In this document: positions 53,270 to 60,994 of the stretch, in pieces
How positions within the stretch are numbered: the first letter of the stretch is position 1
Layout of the letters: the number at the start of each line of letters is the position of its first letter
Source: Caldora sp965222765
Lineage (GTDB): Bacteria > Cyanobacteriota > Cyanobacteriia > Cyanobacteriales > Coleofasciculaceae
Length of the DNA stretch: 64,000 nucleotides
Direction of reading: 5' to 3'
Assembly: GCA_965222765.1 (NCBI GenBank)
Contig: CBDCVG010000080.1
Coordinates: forward strand, 62,001 to 126,000
Position numbers and translations under genes: made by a program
Notes under the pieces: generated by a model
What the model was told of the DNA's origin: nothing
The model's input: the letters and a program-made list of their open reading frames with translations, nothing else
Databases searched by the model: none

Positions 53270-54972
53270 CTTAATGTCGGCAGAAGGCTCCCGCTATAAC
53301 CGAGGCGGATTTATCGAGGCGTAGCCGAGTACCGCCAATGGTTTAGCGGTGAGATGAATGCCGACCAGCTAACAATTGAGCGCCAGCGAATCCAAATAAT
53401 TAGGGCTTGCTGAATAAGTCGTAACTTTCGGGTTTGAATAGGTGGTAGGTGGTAGGTGGCAGGTGGTAGGTAAGGGAAAGAGGTGGTAGGTGTTAGGGAT
53501 TTTTGACTTACGGTGCAAGGAAATTGAGCCAAAAGATACAATTTCCTTGCACGCCTGCTAGGCATAAAATGATTGAAAGCAAAGTATGGTATAGTTTACA
53601 CACTTTTGCAGCAAGCCCTAATTATACCTGTATTCGCAGTGGGTAACAGATGTTATGCTTGGTCTCATGCTAGTAATTGAAGCCAAGCTCAAAGGAACCA
53701 AAGTTCAGTACAGCAAGTTGGATGAAGCAATCCGAACAGGGCAGTTCATCCGCAACACCTGTTTGCGCTATTGGGAAGATAACAGACGGGTCACTCGTAA
53801 CGACCTCCAAAAGCTTTGCGCCCTACTAGCTAAGGACAAACTTGCCCCTTGGGCGAAAAAACTTAACTCCCAAGCAAGGCAGGCTCACGCTGATAGGGCA
53901 TGGTCTGCCATTCAGCGTTTTTATGAAAACTGTAGATTAGGAAAACCCGGTAAAAAAGGCTATCCTCGCTACAAACAATTCAGTCGTTCCGTCGAGTACA
54001 AAAATTCAGGCTGGAAATTGTCTGCTGAGAGAAGGACTATAACTTTCACTGATGGTTTTCAAGTCGGAATGATGGATTTGTGGAGTTCTAGGGATTTAGT
54101 TTGGACCAGGGAAAAACAAATCCGAAGAGTTCGAGTCATAAGACGTGCTGACGGCTACTATGCTCAGTTCTTAGTGGATTGGGATAGACGAGAGGAGCAT
54201 GAATTTCAAGGGAAAATGACGGGAATTGATTTAGGACTAAAAGAGTTCTATACCGATTCCGATGGAAATACTGTTGACAACCCTCGATATTTGAGGAAAT
54301 CCGAACGAAGATTAAAGATGCTTCAACGTCGGGTTTCCCAGAAACATGTTGAAAAGAAGAAACAGTCTAACAGATACCACAAGGCACGCAAGGCTTTAGC
54401 GAAGCAACATCTGAAGGTAAGTAGACAGCGTGAAGACAAAGCTCGTAAAGATGCTTTGGCGCTAGTTAAGTCGAAAGATTTAATTGTCTACGAGGACTTG
54501 AAGATAAAAAACATGGTAAAAAATCACCAGCTAGCTAAATCCATCAGCGATGCATCTTGGTATCGATTCACCAAATGGCTTCAATACTTTGCCAAAGTGT
54601 ATGGTGTGATAGTTATTGCTGTAGCGCCTCACAATACAACTGTTGATTGCTCATGTTGTAAGGCGAAGGTGAAGAAAACACTTAGCACCAGAACACATAA
54701 ATGCAGTAGTTGTAAAACGGTATTAGACCGGGACCATAACGCAGCCAAAAACATCTTGAAAAAAGGATTATTGTTATTAGCTGAATATTTAAACGGTACT
54801 GTAGGGCATACAGAATCCGGAGCCAAAAGCTCGAAAGCGCAGGGAGAAACTGACCTCTGGCTCAAGAACGGAGACGCTCTGGTTCTAAGTCGGCTCGATG
54901 AACTGCGAACCAAGAACTCTTGGGAATCCCCCGCTATACCTCTAACGAGGTATAGCGGAGGGAGGATGTCAA
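53270..54972 (+). mobile_element. IS200/IS605-family element carrying only tnpB
   Basis: A 1703-base element. It sits immediately after TTAC (53266-53269) and ends in TCAA (54969-54972), the left target and right cleavage sequences of IS608-type elements. The left end has a nested hairpin (53276-53364, e.g. CCGCTATAACC with GGTTTAGCGG and GGCGG with CCGCC). The right end has a perfect stem-loop CCGCTATACCTC-TAAC-complement (54931-54958). No tnpA transposase is present, so mobility would need one in trans. Limits are set independently by the restored host reading frame. Confidence 0.9.
53398..53623. repeat. Nested inverted-repeat element inside the IS
   Basis: AATTAGGGCTTGCTG at the left (53398-53413) is mirrored by GCAGCAAGCCCTAATT at the right (53608-53623). 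Inside are TAGGTGG heptamers and a perfect 14-base-pair stem GTGCAAGGAAATTG (53513-53526 with 53539-53552). A solo end of the same family is at 7569-7587. It lies between the IS left end and tnpB. Confidence 0.7.
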
Positions 54973-55220
54973 TTCAGGAGGTAGGATTTCAAGATATCGC
55001 CATTAAAACTGAGCAATTTGGCAATTATCTGAGCCTAGAAAAAGCTCAAAATTTTTGGCAAGGCACATGGTTAAATGCTAATGGTCACCCTTTGTTACAC
55101 CTATCAGATGAGCAAATCGAGCAACTGAAAGCCGAATTCAGGGCAGAAATTGCCACTTTAGCTACAGATAAAGGAGTGTGGCAGGAAATGACTACGTTTT
55201 TTGTAACGGCTAAAAAGTAA
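53655..55220 (+). CDS. tnpB: TnpB RNA-guided nuclease, frame running into the host gene
   Basis: TnpB occupies about the first 420-439 residues. RuvC residues are intact: Asp in MTGIDLGLKEFYTD, Glu in IVYEDLKIKNM and the last Asp in VLDRDHNAAKN. The zinc ribbon is CSCCKAK ... CSSCKTVLD. TnpB is an RNA-guided DNA nuclease that favours retention of its element. The frame has no stop before the IS right end, so the 521-codon frame continues in the methyltransferase 3' part (from about residue 440) and ends with its stop codon. A start at 53667 (MLVIEAKLKG) is equally possible. Confidence 0.9.
   Translation: MLGLMLVIEAKLKGTKVQYSKLDEAIRTGQFIRNTCLRYWEDNRRVTRNDLQKLCALLAKDKLAPWAKKLNSQARQAHADRAWSAIQRFYENCRLGKPGKKGYPRYKQFSRSVEYKNSGWKLSAERRTITFTDGFQVGMMDLWSSRDLVWTREKQIRRVRVIRRADGYYAQFLVDWDRREEHEFQGKMTGIDLGLKEFYTDSDGNTVDNPRYLRKSERRLKMLQRRVSQKHVEKKKQSNRYHKARKALAKQHLKVSRQREDKARKDALALVKSKDLIVYEDLKIKNMVKNHQLAKSISDASWYRFTKWLQYFAKVYGVIVIAVAPHNTTVDCSCCKAKVKKTLSTRTHKCSSCKTVLDRDHNAAKNILKKGLLLLAEYLNGTVGHTESGAKSSKAQGETDLWLKNGDALVLSRLDELRTKNSWESPAIPLTRYSGGRMSIQEVGFQDIAIKTEQFGNYLSLEKAQNFWQGTWLNANGHPLLHLSDEQIEQLKAEFRAEIATLATDKGVWQEMTTFFVTAKK
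54860..54990 (+). ncRNA. Predicted TnpB guide RNA (omega/reRNA) region
   Basis: Known TnpB guide RNAs overlap the tnpB 3' end and the right end of the element and carry their guide just past it. Here that would include the 54931-54958 stem-loop and a guide starting at 54973 (TTCAGGAGGTAGGATTTC). The 5' limit is a guess. Inference from the family; no direct sequence signal for the transcript. Confidence 0.4.
54973..55220 (+). pseudogene. Methyltransferase 3' part (split by IS)
   Basis: Codons for QEVGFQDIAIKTEQFGNYLS and on to VWQEMTTFFVTAKK, the C-terminal part of the methyltransferase whose 5' part ends at 53269. The frame is clean, with no stops or indels. It can now be translated only as a tail of TnpB. 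Confidence 0.85.
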
Positions 55221-55238
55221 GTAAAGAGGATTGAATCA

Positions 55239-55853
55239 ATGAGTCAAGTAACAAAGGTTTCAGGAAGAGGAATTCCCCTAATAGGTAATGATATTGATAC
55301 AGACCGAATTGTGCCTGCTCGGTTCTTACGCCATATCACCTTTGACAGTTTAGGAGAGCAGGTTTTTATAGATGATCGCACCCAAGCTGAGGGAAAGCAT
55401 CCTTTTGATCAACCCCAGTACCAAGGAGCCAATATTCTAGTAGTAAACGGTAACTTTGGCTGTGGTTCCTCACGAGAACATGCGCCACAATCGCTAAGCA
55501 AATGGGGTATCCAAGCCATAGTAGGAGAGAGCTTTGCCGAAATCTTCTTTGGTAACTGTGTGGCGATAGGTCTTCCCTGTGTGACGGCTGAACCTGATAC
55601 AGTAAAGCAATTACAAACATTACTAAATCAGAATCCTCAGGCTTCAATGAGTGTTGATTTAGAAGCAATGCAAGTCCACTGTGGAGACTTCCAAACCTCT
55701 GTATCCATAGGTGAGGGACCAAGAAAAATGCTGACTACAGGTACTTGGGATAGCTGTGGACAACTTGTCAGCCAAGTTGAGCAAATTCGGGCTACTGCTG
55801 CCAAGTTGCCCTATATGGCATGGGACAATCGACTCACAGCAATACCTGGGTAG
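55239..55853 (+). CDS. leuD: 3-isopropylmalate dehydratase small subunit LeuD
   Basis: A 204-residue LeuD that with LeuC isomerises 2- to 3-isopropylmalate in leucine synthesis. Motifs: NDIDTDRIVPARFLRHITF (18-36), NFGCGSSREHAPQSL (72-86) and IVGESFAEIFFGNCVAIGLP. Normal length. It begins 18 bases after the methyltransferase remnant's stop codon; leuC is not in the window. Confidence 0.95.
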   Translation: MSQVTKVSGRGIPLIGNDIDTDRIVPARFLRHITFDSLGEQVFIDDRTQAEGKHPFDQPQYQGANILVVNGNFGCGSSREHAPQSLSKWGIQAIVGESFAEIFFGNCVAIGLPCVTAEPDTVKQLQTLLNQNPQASMSVDLEAMQVHCGDFQTSVSIGEGPRKMLTTGTWDSCGQLVSQVEQIRATAAKLPYMAWDNRLTAIPG

Positions 55854-56010
55854 GAGTGAGCGAAAAAAAGGGTGGGGAGCTGAGGGACAAGAGAGAATTT
55901 ATAATTTTTGGATACTCAACCAGAAATTCCTTCCCTAATTTCGCTCACCCTCCCTTCTCCAGCTTTGGTTTACAATTCGTTTGCATTGGGATGTTTCCGA
56001 ACTCCCAAGC

Positions 56011-57189
56011 TTAAATGGGCTGTTGCCAATACTGGTAGATAGCATAAGCCAGAGTAACAACACCAGTAACGATCGCAGATTCATCTACTTCAAATTGAGG
56101 GTGATGTAGAGGATAGTTAGGTTTATCTCGGAAGCCAACACCCAGGCGGAACATACTACCAGGACTGTGATCAAGATATACCGAAAAGTCTTCAGCTCCC
56201 AAAGATGGTTCTAAGAGGATTTGGACGCGATCGCTTCCCCATGCTTCTTTGGCTGACTCTTCCAACAGCTGAGTCAAAGCTAAGTCATTTTGCACTGAAG
56301 GTACTTGGCGTCGATAGTTCATCTCATAGCGAGCACCGTAAGTATTACAAACATTTGCCACAATCCCCTCAATCCAAACAGGTATATTGGCATGGGTTTC
56401 TGGATGCAACGTTCGCACTGTTCCCGTGAGCCGCACTTGATCTGCAATCACATTAGGTGCCCTTCCACCACTAATCTGCCCAATTGTCAAGACCATTGGT
56501 CGCAAAGGATTTTGAGTACGGCTAATTGCCTGCTGGAGGTTGGTAATTACCTGAGAAGCAATCCAAATAGCATCAATTGCCTCATGGGGACGAGCACCAT
56601 GACCAGATTCTCCCATAATAATAACTTCCAAATCATCCGCAGCTGCCGTCAATGCGCCATAACGGATACCGATTGAGCCAGCAGGAATAGAAGGGAAAAC
56701 ATGTACCCCAAAAATGGCACTAACATCATTCATTGCTCCATCTTGCACCATCCAATGAGCACCTTGAGCAATTTCCTCCGCTGCTTGGAACAAGAAGCGG
56801 ACATTACCAGGGAAAACTTCTCCGAGTTTAGACAACACCATTGCCGTACCTAAACCCAAGGTTGTATGGACATCGTGACCACAAGCGTGCATTACTCCTG
56901 GTTGACGAGAACCGAATTCGAGATTAGTCAGTTCATTAATGGGTAAAGCATCCATATCTGTTCGCAGCGCCACTAATCGGTCATCAGTACGACCAACTAG
57001 TTCTCCAATCACGCCAGTTTTACCCACTGCCTCTTGTACAACTATGCCACAGGAAGATAGAACCCCAGCAATGTAGGCAGCTGTTTGGTATTCCTCACCA
57101 CTCAGTTCTGGGTGAGAGTGAATATGACGTCGGATTTCGATTAAGCGAGGTGCTAATTCTTGGGCTAAGTCTTTAATACGAGTGAGCAT
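56011..57189 (-). CDS. M20 family amidohydrolase (N-acyl amino acid / hippurate hydrolase type)
   Basis: A 392-residue M20D metallopeptidase. Metal-binding motifs: MHACGHDVHTTLGLG (about 105-119), FQAAEEIAQGAHWMV with the general-base Glu, and a C-terminal GAEDFSVYLDHSPGSMFRLG. The dimerisation domain starts GHGARPHEAIDAIW. No signal peptide, so cytoplasmic. It removes acyl groups from amino acid conjugates; substrate cannot be read from the sequence. Confidence 0.92.
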   Translation of the reverse strand: MLTRIKDLAQELAPRLIEIRRHIHSHPELSGEEYQTAAYIAGVLSSCGIVVQEAVGKTGVIGELVGRTDDRLVALRTDMDALPINELTNLEFGSRQPGVMHACGHDVHTTLGLGTAMVLSKLGEVFPGNVRFLFQAAEEIAQGAHWMVQDGAMNDVSAIFGVHVFPSIPAGSIGIRYGALTAAADDLEVIIMGESGHGARPHEAIDAIWIASQVITNLQQAISRTQNPLRPMVLTIGQISGGRAPNVIADQVRLTGTVRTLHPETHANIPVWIEGIVANVCNTYGARYEMNYRRQVPSVQNDLALTQLLEESAKEAWGSDRVQILLEPSLGAEDFSVYLDHSPGSMFRLGVGFRDKPNYPLHHPQFEVDESAIVTGVVTLAYAIYQYWQQPI

Positions 57190-57229
57190 TTATTTAAAAA
57201 GGCTATACTGAGGTGTTTACCGTTTCTAA

Positions 57230-57586
57230 ATGAACGAGTTTCAGAATATGGTACGCTACATACAGTTTACGACTGATACTGAGAACGGTGAGACCATTCT
57301 AGTTGAGGTGGATAAAGAGGAAGTTTCTCCGCCACAGGGATTGGTAAAGGCAGGTATCAAAGAAAAGCTGAAGGATACAGTTGCGATCGCGCAGAAGGCT
57401 TTTTCAGAAGCAGTTAAGAGCGCGATTAGATTAAATGTTCAAACCTTCATTGAGGCAGTTAATGCCCTGCCGGATCCACCAACTGAAGTTGAGATTACCT
57501 TTGGACTTAAGGCTACAGGTGAAGCAGGGAATATTGCTATTGGTAAGTCGCCCGGAGTCTGTAAGATTGTGGAATCTCTCAGGTAA
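57230..57586 (+). pseudogene. Trypco1 domain with replaced C-terminus
   Basis: A 118-codon frame. Residues 1-100 are a second Trypco1 domain (YIQFTTDTENGETILVEVDK, FIEAVNALPDPPTEVEITFG, ATGEAGNIAIGK). The last 16 residues (SPGVCKIVESLR) are out-of-frame WD40 coding sequence, so the natural end (a K-V-T-L-T-W-like strand) has been removed. The partner trypsin/STAND gene is missing between this and the WD40 stub; a single deletion explains both. Confidence 0.75.
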
Positions 57587-57785
57587 ACTACTTACTAAGA
57601 TTCAAGTACGATCTTCCGTTTCAACTAGTAATTATCTTGCTGCTACCGTTGGAATGAAGAGTAGTTCTAAGATAACAATTTGGCAGATTGAGAAGTTGGA
57701 CAGTTTATTAGAGTGTGGATGTAGTTGGCTACAGGACTATCTAAAAAATAACTCCAATGTGAGTGAGAGCGATCGCTACTGTTGA
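57551..57785 (+). pseudogene. C-terminal stub of a WD40 protein
   Basis: In the +1 frame relative to the Trypco1: SVRLWNLSGKLLTKIQVRSS, KITIWQIEKLDSLLECGCSW and LQDYLKNNSNVSESDRYC. This equals the end of WD40/STAND proteins, compare LARGCNWLQDYLATNPD at the end of the 40211-43777 gene. Everything upstream of the last two blades is gone. Confidence 0.8.
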
Positions 57786-57832
57786 GGAAACGGAGGTGCT
57801 AGATTAAAGTTACCCATTGGTTTATTACAGCC

Positions 57833-58096
57833 ATGTCCAAAAAACTTACTATTGCCCAAGCACAGGAGCAACTTCCCAAGCTGTCCAAGGAACTCACTGA
57901 TGAACCTATCATCATCACCCAAGATGGGATTCCCGTCATAGCGGCAATGAGTTATATCCATCTGACTCAACTGCTGGAAACTTTGGACATTCTCACTGAT
58001 ATTGAATTCGTTACCAAACTGCGCCAAAGTATTACCCAAGCAGATCAAGGAAAAACCATTTCTTGGGAAAAAGCCAAAGCCAATCTGGGGTTATGA
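57833..58096 (+). CDS. Phd/YefM-family antitoxin
   Basis: An 87-residue antitoxin: KLTIAQAQEQLPKLSKELTD, EPIIITQDGIPVIAAMSYIH and a toxin-binding tail QADQGKTISWEKAKANLGL. It would bind DNA and the RelE/ParE-type toxin encoded next. The stop overlaps the toxin start (ATGA), as in intact modules. The toxin itself is truncated, so the antitoxin is an orphan. Confidence 0.85.
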   Translation: MSKKLTIAQAQEQLPKLSKELTDEPIIITQDGIPVIAAMSYIHLTQLLETLDILTDIEFVTKLRQSITQADQGKTISWEKAKANLGL

Positions 58097-58260
58097 GCGA
58101 CGAAGCAAATTCAATTGAATACCACATCCAGCTTACGCCGCTAGCAGTGGAAATGTTGGCAGCAGTGAAAGATAGACGAGAACAGGAGAAATGGGAGCAT
58201 CCCATTTTGGAAAAAACATTATCAAAAAGACGACATAGCAAGGGTTTCAGCTATCTTTAA
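58093..58260 (+). pseudogene. RelE/ParE-type toxin truncated by a MITE
   Basis: MSDEANSIEYHIQLTPLAVE and MLAAVKDRREQEK match the first 33 residues of cyanobacterial RelE-family toxins. The frame then enters the 98-base inverted-repeat element and ends at 58260 (HPILEKTLSKRRHSKGFSYL). The catalytic C-terminal part is not found after the element. Confidence 0.8.
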
Positions 58261-58290
58261 GGAGCCAACTCGCCAAAATGGGATGCTCCC
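58193..58290. repeat. 98-base element with 18-base terminal inverted repeats
   Basis: GGGAGCATCCCATTTTGG (58193-58210) and its exact complement CCAAAATGGGATGCTCCC (58273-58290). It interrupts the toxin gene and has no coding capacity. MITE-like. Confidence 0.8.
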
Positions 58291-58371
58291 GGAGAAATTG
58301 CGCGATCGCATCCTTCTATGTATGCAACTGTATGCATCTTATTTGTCAATGCTATAGAGTAGGAGGCAATC

Positions 58372-58956
58372 ATGATGACTTCAGAGCCAGTGATTTTAAA
58401 TATAGAAACAATTGGCTTAAGCAATGAGCAATTTTACCAACTCTGCCAAATCAATGAAAATTGGCGACTCGAAGAAACTGCTAAAGGAGAATTACTCATT
58501 ATGCCTCCAGTCGGTGCAATAAGTGGCAATCGAGAGTCCGAGTTTAATGCAGATGTAGTCATTTGGAATCGTCAAACTAAACTCGGAAAAGTCTTTAGTT
58601 CCTCCACCATTTTTACCTTACCCAATGGTGGTAGACGTTCTCCTGATGTGGCTTGGATTGCTAATGAACGCTGGGAAGCCTTAACTCCAGAAGAACAAGA
58701 AAAATTTGCCCTCATCTGCCCTGATTTTGTCATTGAGTTGCGTTCTCGCACTGATTCTTTGAGCCAACTGCAAAAGAAAATGCAGGAATATATTAATAGT
58801 GGTTTACGGTTAGGTTGGTTAATTAATCCCCAAAACCAACAAGTAGAAATCTATCGTCAAAATCAAGCGATGGAGATTGTGGAATTACCCACTACTTTAT
58901 CAGGAGAAGAGGTTTTACCAGGATTTGTTTTAGAATTACCTGTTTTCTCTTGTTAA
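58372..58956 (+). CDS. Uma2 (DUF820) family nuclease-like protein
   Basis: A 194-residue Uma2 protein of the common short type: ELLIMPPVGAISGNRESEFN, RRSPDVAWIANERWEALTPE, CPDFVIELRSRTDSLSQLQK and LGWLINPQNQQVEIYR. The PD-(D/E)xK-like residues (PDV, ELRS) are in place. It is unrelated at close range to the tandem copies at 38-40 kb. The spacer to 59190 includes the 59036 palindrome. Confidence 0.9.
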   Translation: MMTSEPVILNIETIGLSNEQFYQLCQINENWRLEETAKGELLIMPPVGAISGNRESEFNADVVIWNRQTKLGKVFSSSTIFTLPNGGRRSPDVAWIANERWEALTPEEQEKFALICPDFVIELRSRTDSLSQLQKKMQEYINSGLRLGWLINPQNQQVEIYRQNQAMEIVELPTTLSGEEVLPGFVLELPVFSC

Positions 58957-59035
58957 TAACTAGCGATAGAGCAAGCGTGGCGGCAAACAGATCGCATTTT
59001 CCTTTCACTTTACTAATCGAAACGCGATCGCTCTA

Positions 59036-59068
59036 AGATACCAGACTTCTTCAAGAAGTCTGGTATCT
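59036..59068. repeat. Tight 16-base-pair palindrome AGATACCAGACTTCTT
   Basis: Arms 59036-59051 and 59053-59068 are exact complements with one base between. Same family as the 17206-17271 repeat (AGATCCCCGACTTCTT). It lies 80 bases after the Uma2 gene and could end transcription, though without a T run. Confidence 0.75.
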
Positions 59069-59190
59069 GGGTATCTCAACACAAATTAACCTCAACTCCC
59101 TTGACATGGAGGTCAGTAATTAAATCAGCAGATTTATTTGAGATCGTCTACTATAAAATTAGGTATTAAACTACATAGGATTTTTGTAGT

Positions 59191-59283
59191 ATGCAAGTCA
59201 CTGTTGAGATTCCTGACAACATTGCCCACCAATTAGAGGAAACTTCAGACTTTTGCTTAGATTTTTTTTTAGCAAAGGGTTGA
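59191..59283 (+). pseudogene. Truncated antitoxin-like start
   Basis: A 30-codon frame MQVTVEIPDNIAHQLEETSD then FCLDFFLAKG. The first half resembles UPF0175/VapB-like antitoxin N-termini (VTVEIPDxIAxQL). The rest is missing. Probably a remnant. Confidence 0.4.
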
Positions 59284-59318
59284 ACCACTATATACAATAT
59301 TAAACGAAGGGAATTAAA

Positions 59319-59579
59319 TTGATGAATGCTTACAAAAAATATGTAACTATCGATAATCCTGGGCAGTTGGTTTTATCCAATCTCCCATTTTTGCCGGGAC
59401 AAAGAGTAGAGATTATCATTTTAGCTGAAGGGAGTAGTGAGAGCGATCCTAAGTTGGAAGAATTGCGTCAAAAAATCGATCACGCAACAGAACAAATTTT
59501 AGCAGGTAATGTAACCGATGGAGAATTGGTTTTTGAGCAGTTACAAGCCAGATTACACGATGAATATGGATTGAAGTAA
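59319..59579 (+). CDS. Antitoxin-like small protein of a decayed TA pair
   Basis: An 86-residue protein: YVTIDNPGQLVLSNLPFLPG, QRVEIIILAEGSSE and an acidic helical tail. It fits the cyanobacterial antitoxin type paired with ParE/RelE toxins. Its stop overlaps the following toxin start (TAATG). The toxin is broken. Confidence 0.65.
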   Translation: MMNAYKKYVTIDNPGQLVLSNLPFLPGQRVEIIILAEGSSESDPKLEELRQKIDHATEQILAGNVTDGELVFEQLQARLHDEYGLK

Positions 59580-59729
59580 TGGCCAATTATCAATTTTCAG
59601 AGGATGCCATTAGAGATCTCAATGAAATTTGTGATTATGTTGCTCAAAATTTTTTATTATCCTCATGATCAGGGAATTGTCATTGTTCGTATTGTTAGTG
59701 GTTATCGAGATTTAGATACATTATTTTAG
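59579..59729 (+). pseudogene. ParE/RelE-type toxin with internal deletion
   Basis: Starts MANYQFSEDAIRDLNEICDY VAQN, then shifts frame; a typical toxin C-terminus (DQGIVIVRIVSGYRDLDTLF) follows directly, ending at 59729. About the middle half of the usual 100 residues is missing. Read with the overlapping antitoxin this is a dead toxin-antitoxin module. Confidence 0.7.
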
Positions 59730-59873
59730 CGTCTGGAACTCTGCTCGATCCCTGCGATCACAATACTGCTCGGTTAAGGGAAATTATCGTTTAAAAAGCT
59801 GGGGGAGCTGAGGGAGCTGAGGGAGCTGGGGGAGAGGGATTAGGGCTTATCCGAGCAGTATTGGATCGCCACA

Positions 59874-60254
59874 GTGCGAATGGTTGAGCTAGTTACCATT
59901 AACGAACTCGTACCTGCGACAGTTCCTATCTTGCAACAAATGGTACAGTTACCTGTTGCTCCAGAAAAAGTAGAGGCAGCACAAGAGCGGATTGCTAAGG
60001 TTCTGAGCTTTTTTGAGAATAAACTAAGTAATAATCCTTACTTTGTTGGAGAGAACTTTACCCTCGCTGACATTGTTGCCGGAAATTCGAGCTCCTTCCT
60101 AAGTTTGATGGGTATATCTGTAGATAGTTACCCCAAAGTGAAAACTTGGCTTGAGCAACTCATGCAGCGAGAAACTTTTGTTAAAACGGCTCCTACTCCG
60201 GAGGACATAGAAGCAGCTAAACCACTGGTGAAAAGACAGTTAGAAAAACTCTAA
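59874..60254 (+). pseudogene. Glutathione S-transferase C-terminal domain fragment
   Basis: 126 codons of an all-helical GST C-terminal domain: PEKVEAAQERIAKVLSFFEN, FVGENFTLADIVAGNSSSFL and SYPKVKTWLEQLMQRETFVK. The N-terminal thioredoxin-fold half with the glutathione site is missing. Homology begins about 59861, right after a GGAGCTGAGG tract. The GTG start is arbitrary. Without the N-terminal domain it cannot be a normal GST. Confidence 0.7.
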
Positions 60255-60364
60255 TTCTTGGACTCTTTACCAACAACAAATAACAAACAACTCAATCTCT
60301 AGTCAGATGCTTAACCCTAGTGCTGTTGATGTAAGCTGAGATCAGCAGAGGGTCGAGCAGAAGC

Positions 60365-60784
60365 ATGTTAAAACTTGATCGTCTCAAAGTTAAAAGTGAT
60401 TTAGCTGTTCAGACCCAAGTACAGAAGTGGTTTGAGCAATTCTGTTCCCAGAACATTCCCCAGATTTATAACTGGGAGGAACAATTTTATCGGCTTAATT
60501 TAGCTCTGGCGGAAGGATTTTCCAATGCGGTTCGCCATGCTCATCAAGAATTACCATTGGAAACAATGATTGAAATTGAGCTGACAATCCAGGACAATCG
60601 TATAGAGATCAGAATCTGGGACCAGGGCAAACCTTTTGACCCCAATACCTTAGAAGAACCAGCACCAGGAACCCTTTGTCAAGGGGGATATGGTTGGTTT
60701 TTGCTTAGGCGCTTGAGTGACACAGTTGTTTACCAACGTTGCCAAGATGGAAGAAATTGTCTGTTAATTTGTAGCATGATCTAA
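60365..60784 (+). CDS. RsbW-like anti-sigma factor / HATPase serine kinase
   Basis: A 139-residue HATPase_c_2 protein. N box: LNLALAEGFSNAVRHAHQ (about 47-64) with the Mg-binding Asn. G1 box: IRIWDQGKPFDP. G2-like: GGYGWFLLRRLSD. This is the RsbW/SpoIIAB fold, which binds a sigma factor or phosphorylates an antagonist protein on serine. No sigma or antagonist gene adjoins it, so its partner is unknown. Confidence 0.85.
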   Translation: MLKLDRLKVKSDLAVQTQVQKWFEQFCSQNIPQIYNWEEQFYRLNLALAEGFSNAVRHAHQELPLETMIEIELTIQDNRIEIRIWDQGKPFDPNTLEEPAPGTLCQGGYGWFLLRRLSDTVVYQRCQDGRNCLLICSMI

Positions 60785-60994
60785 GATCAGCTCATAAGGC
60801 AACGAGTGCGTTAAGCATTCAAAAATTGATAATGGACAATGAACAATGGACAATGACCTCTTCAATCAAGAAAGAGGATTGATAATTAAAATTTTTTTAA
60901 TTATTTTCTCCTTGCAAGGAGAAGTCTTAAACCAAATTAATTAATTGTCAATTATCAATTGTCAATTATCAATTGATAAGGATAGACTCAGTGT
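60785..60994. other. Repeat-rich spacer before gmd
   Basis: Contains ACAATGG/ACAATGA heptamers, the gapless palindrome TCTCCTTGCAAGGAGA (60907-60922), and TCAATTA/TCAATTG heptamers ending 20 bases before the gmd start. No gene. Confidence 0.6.
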
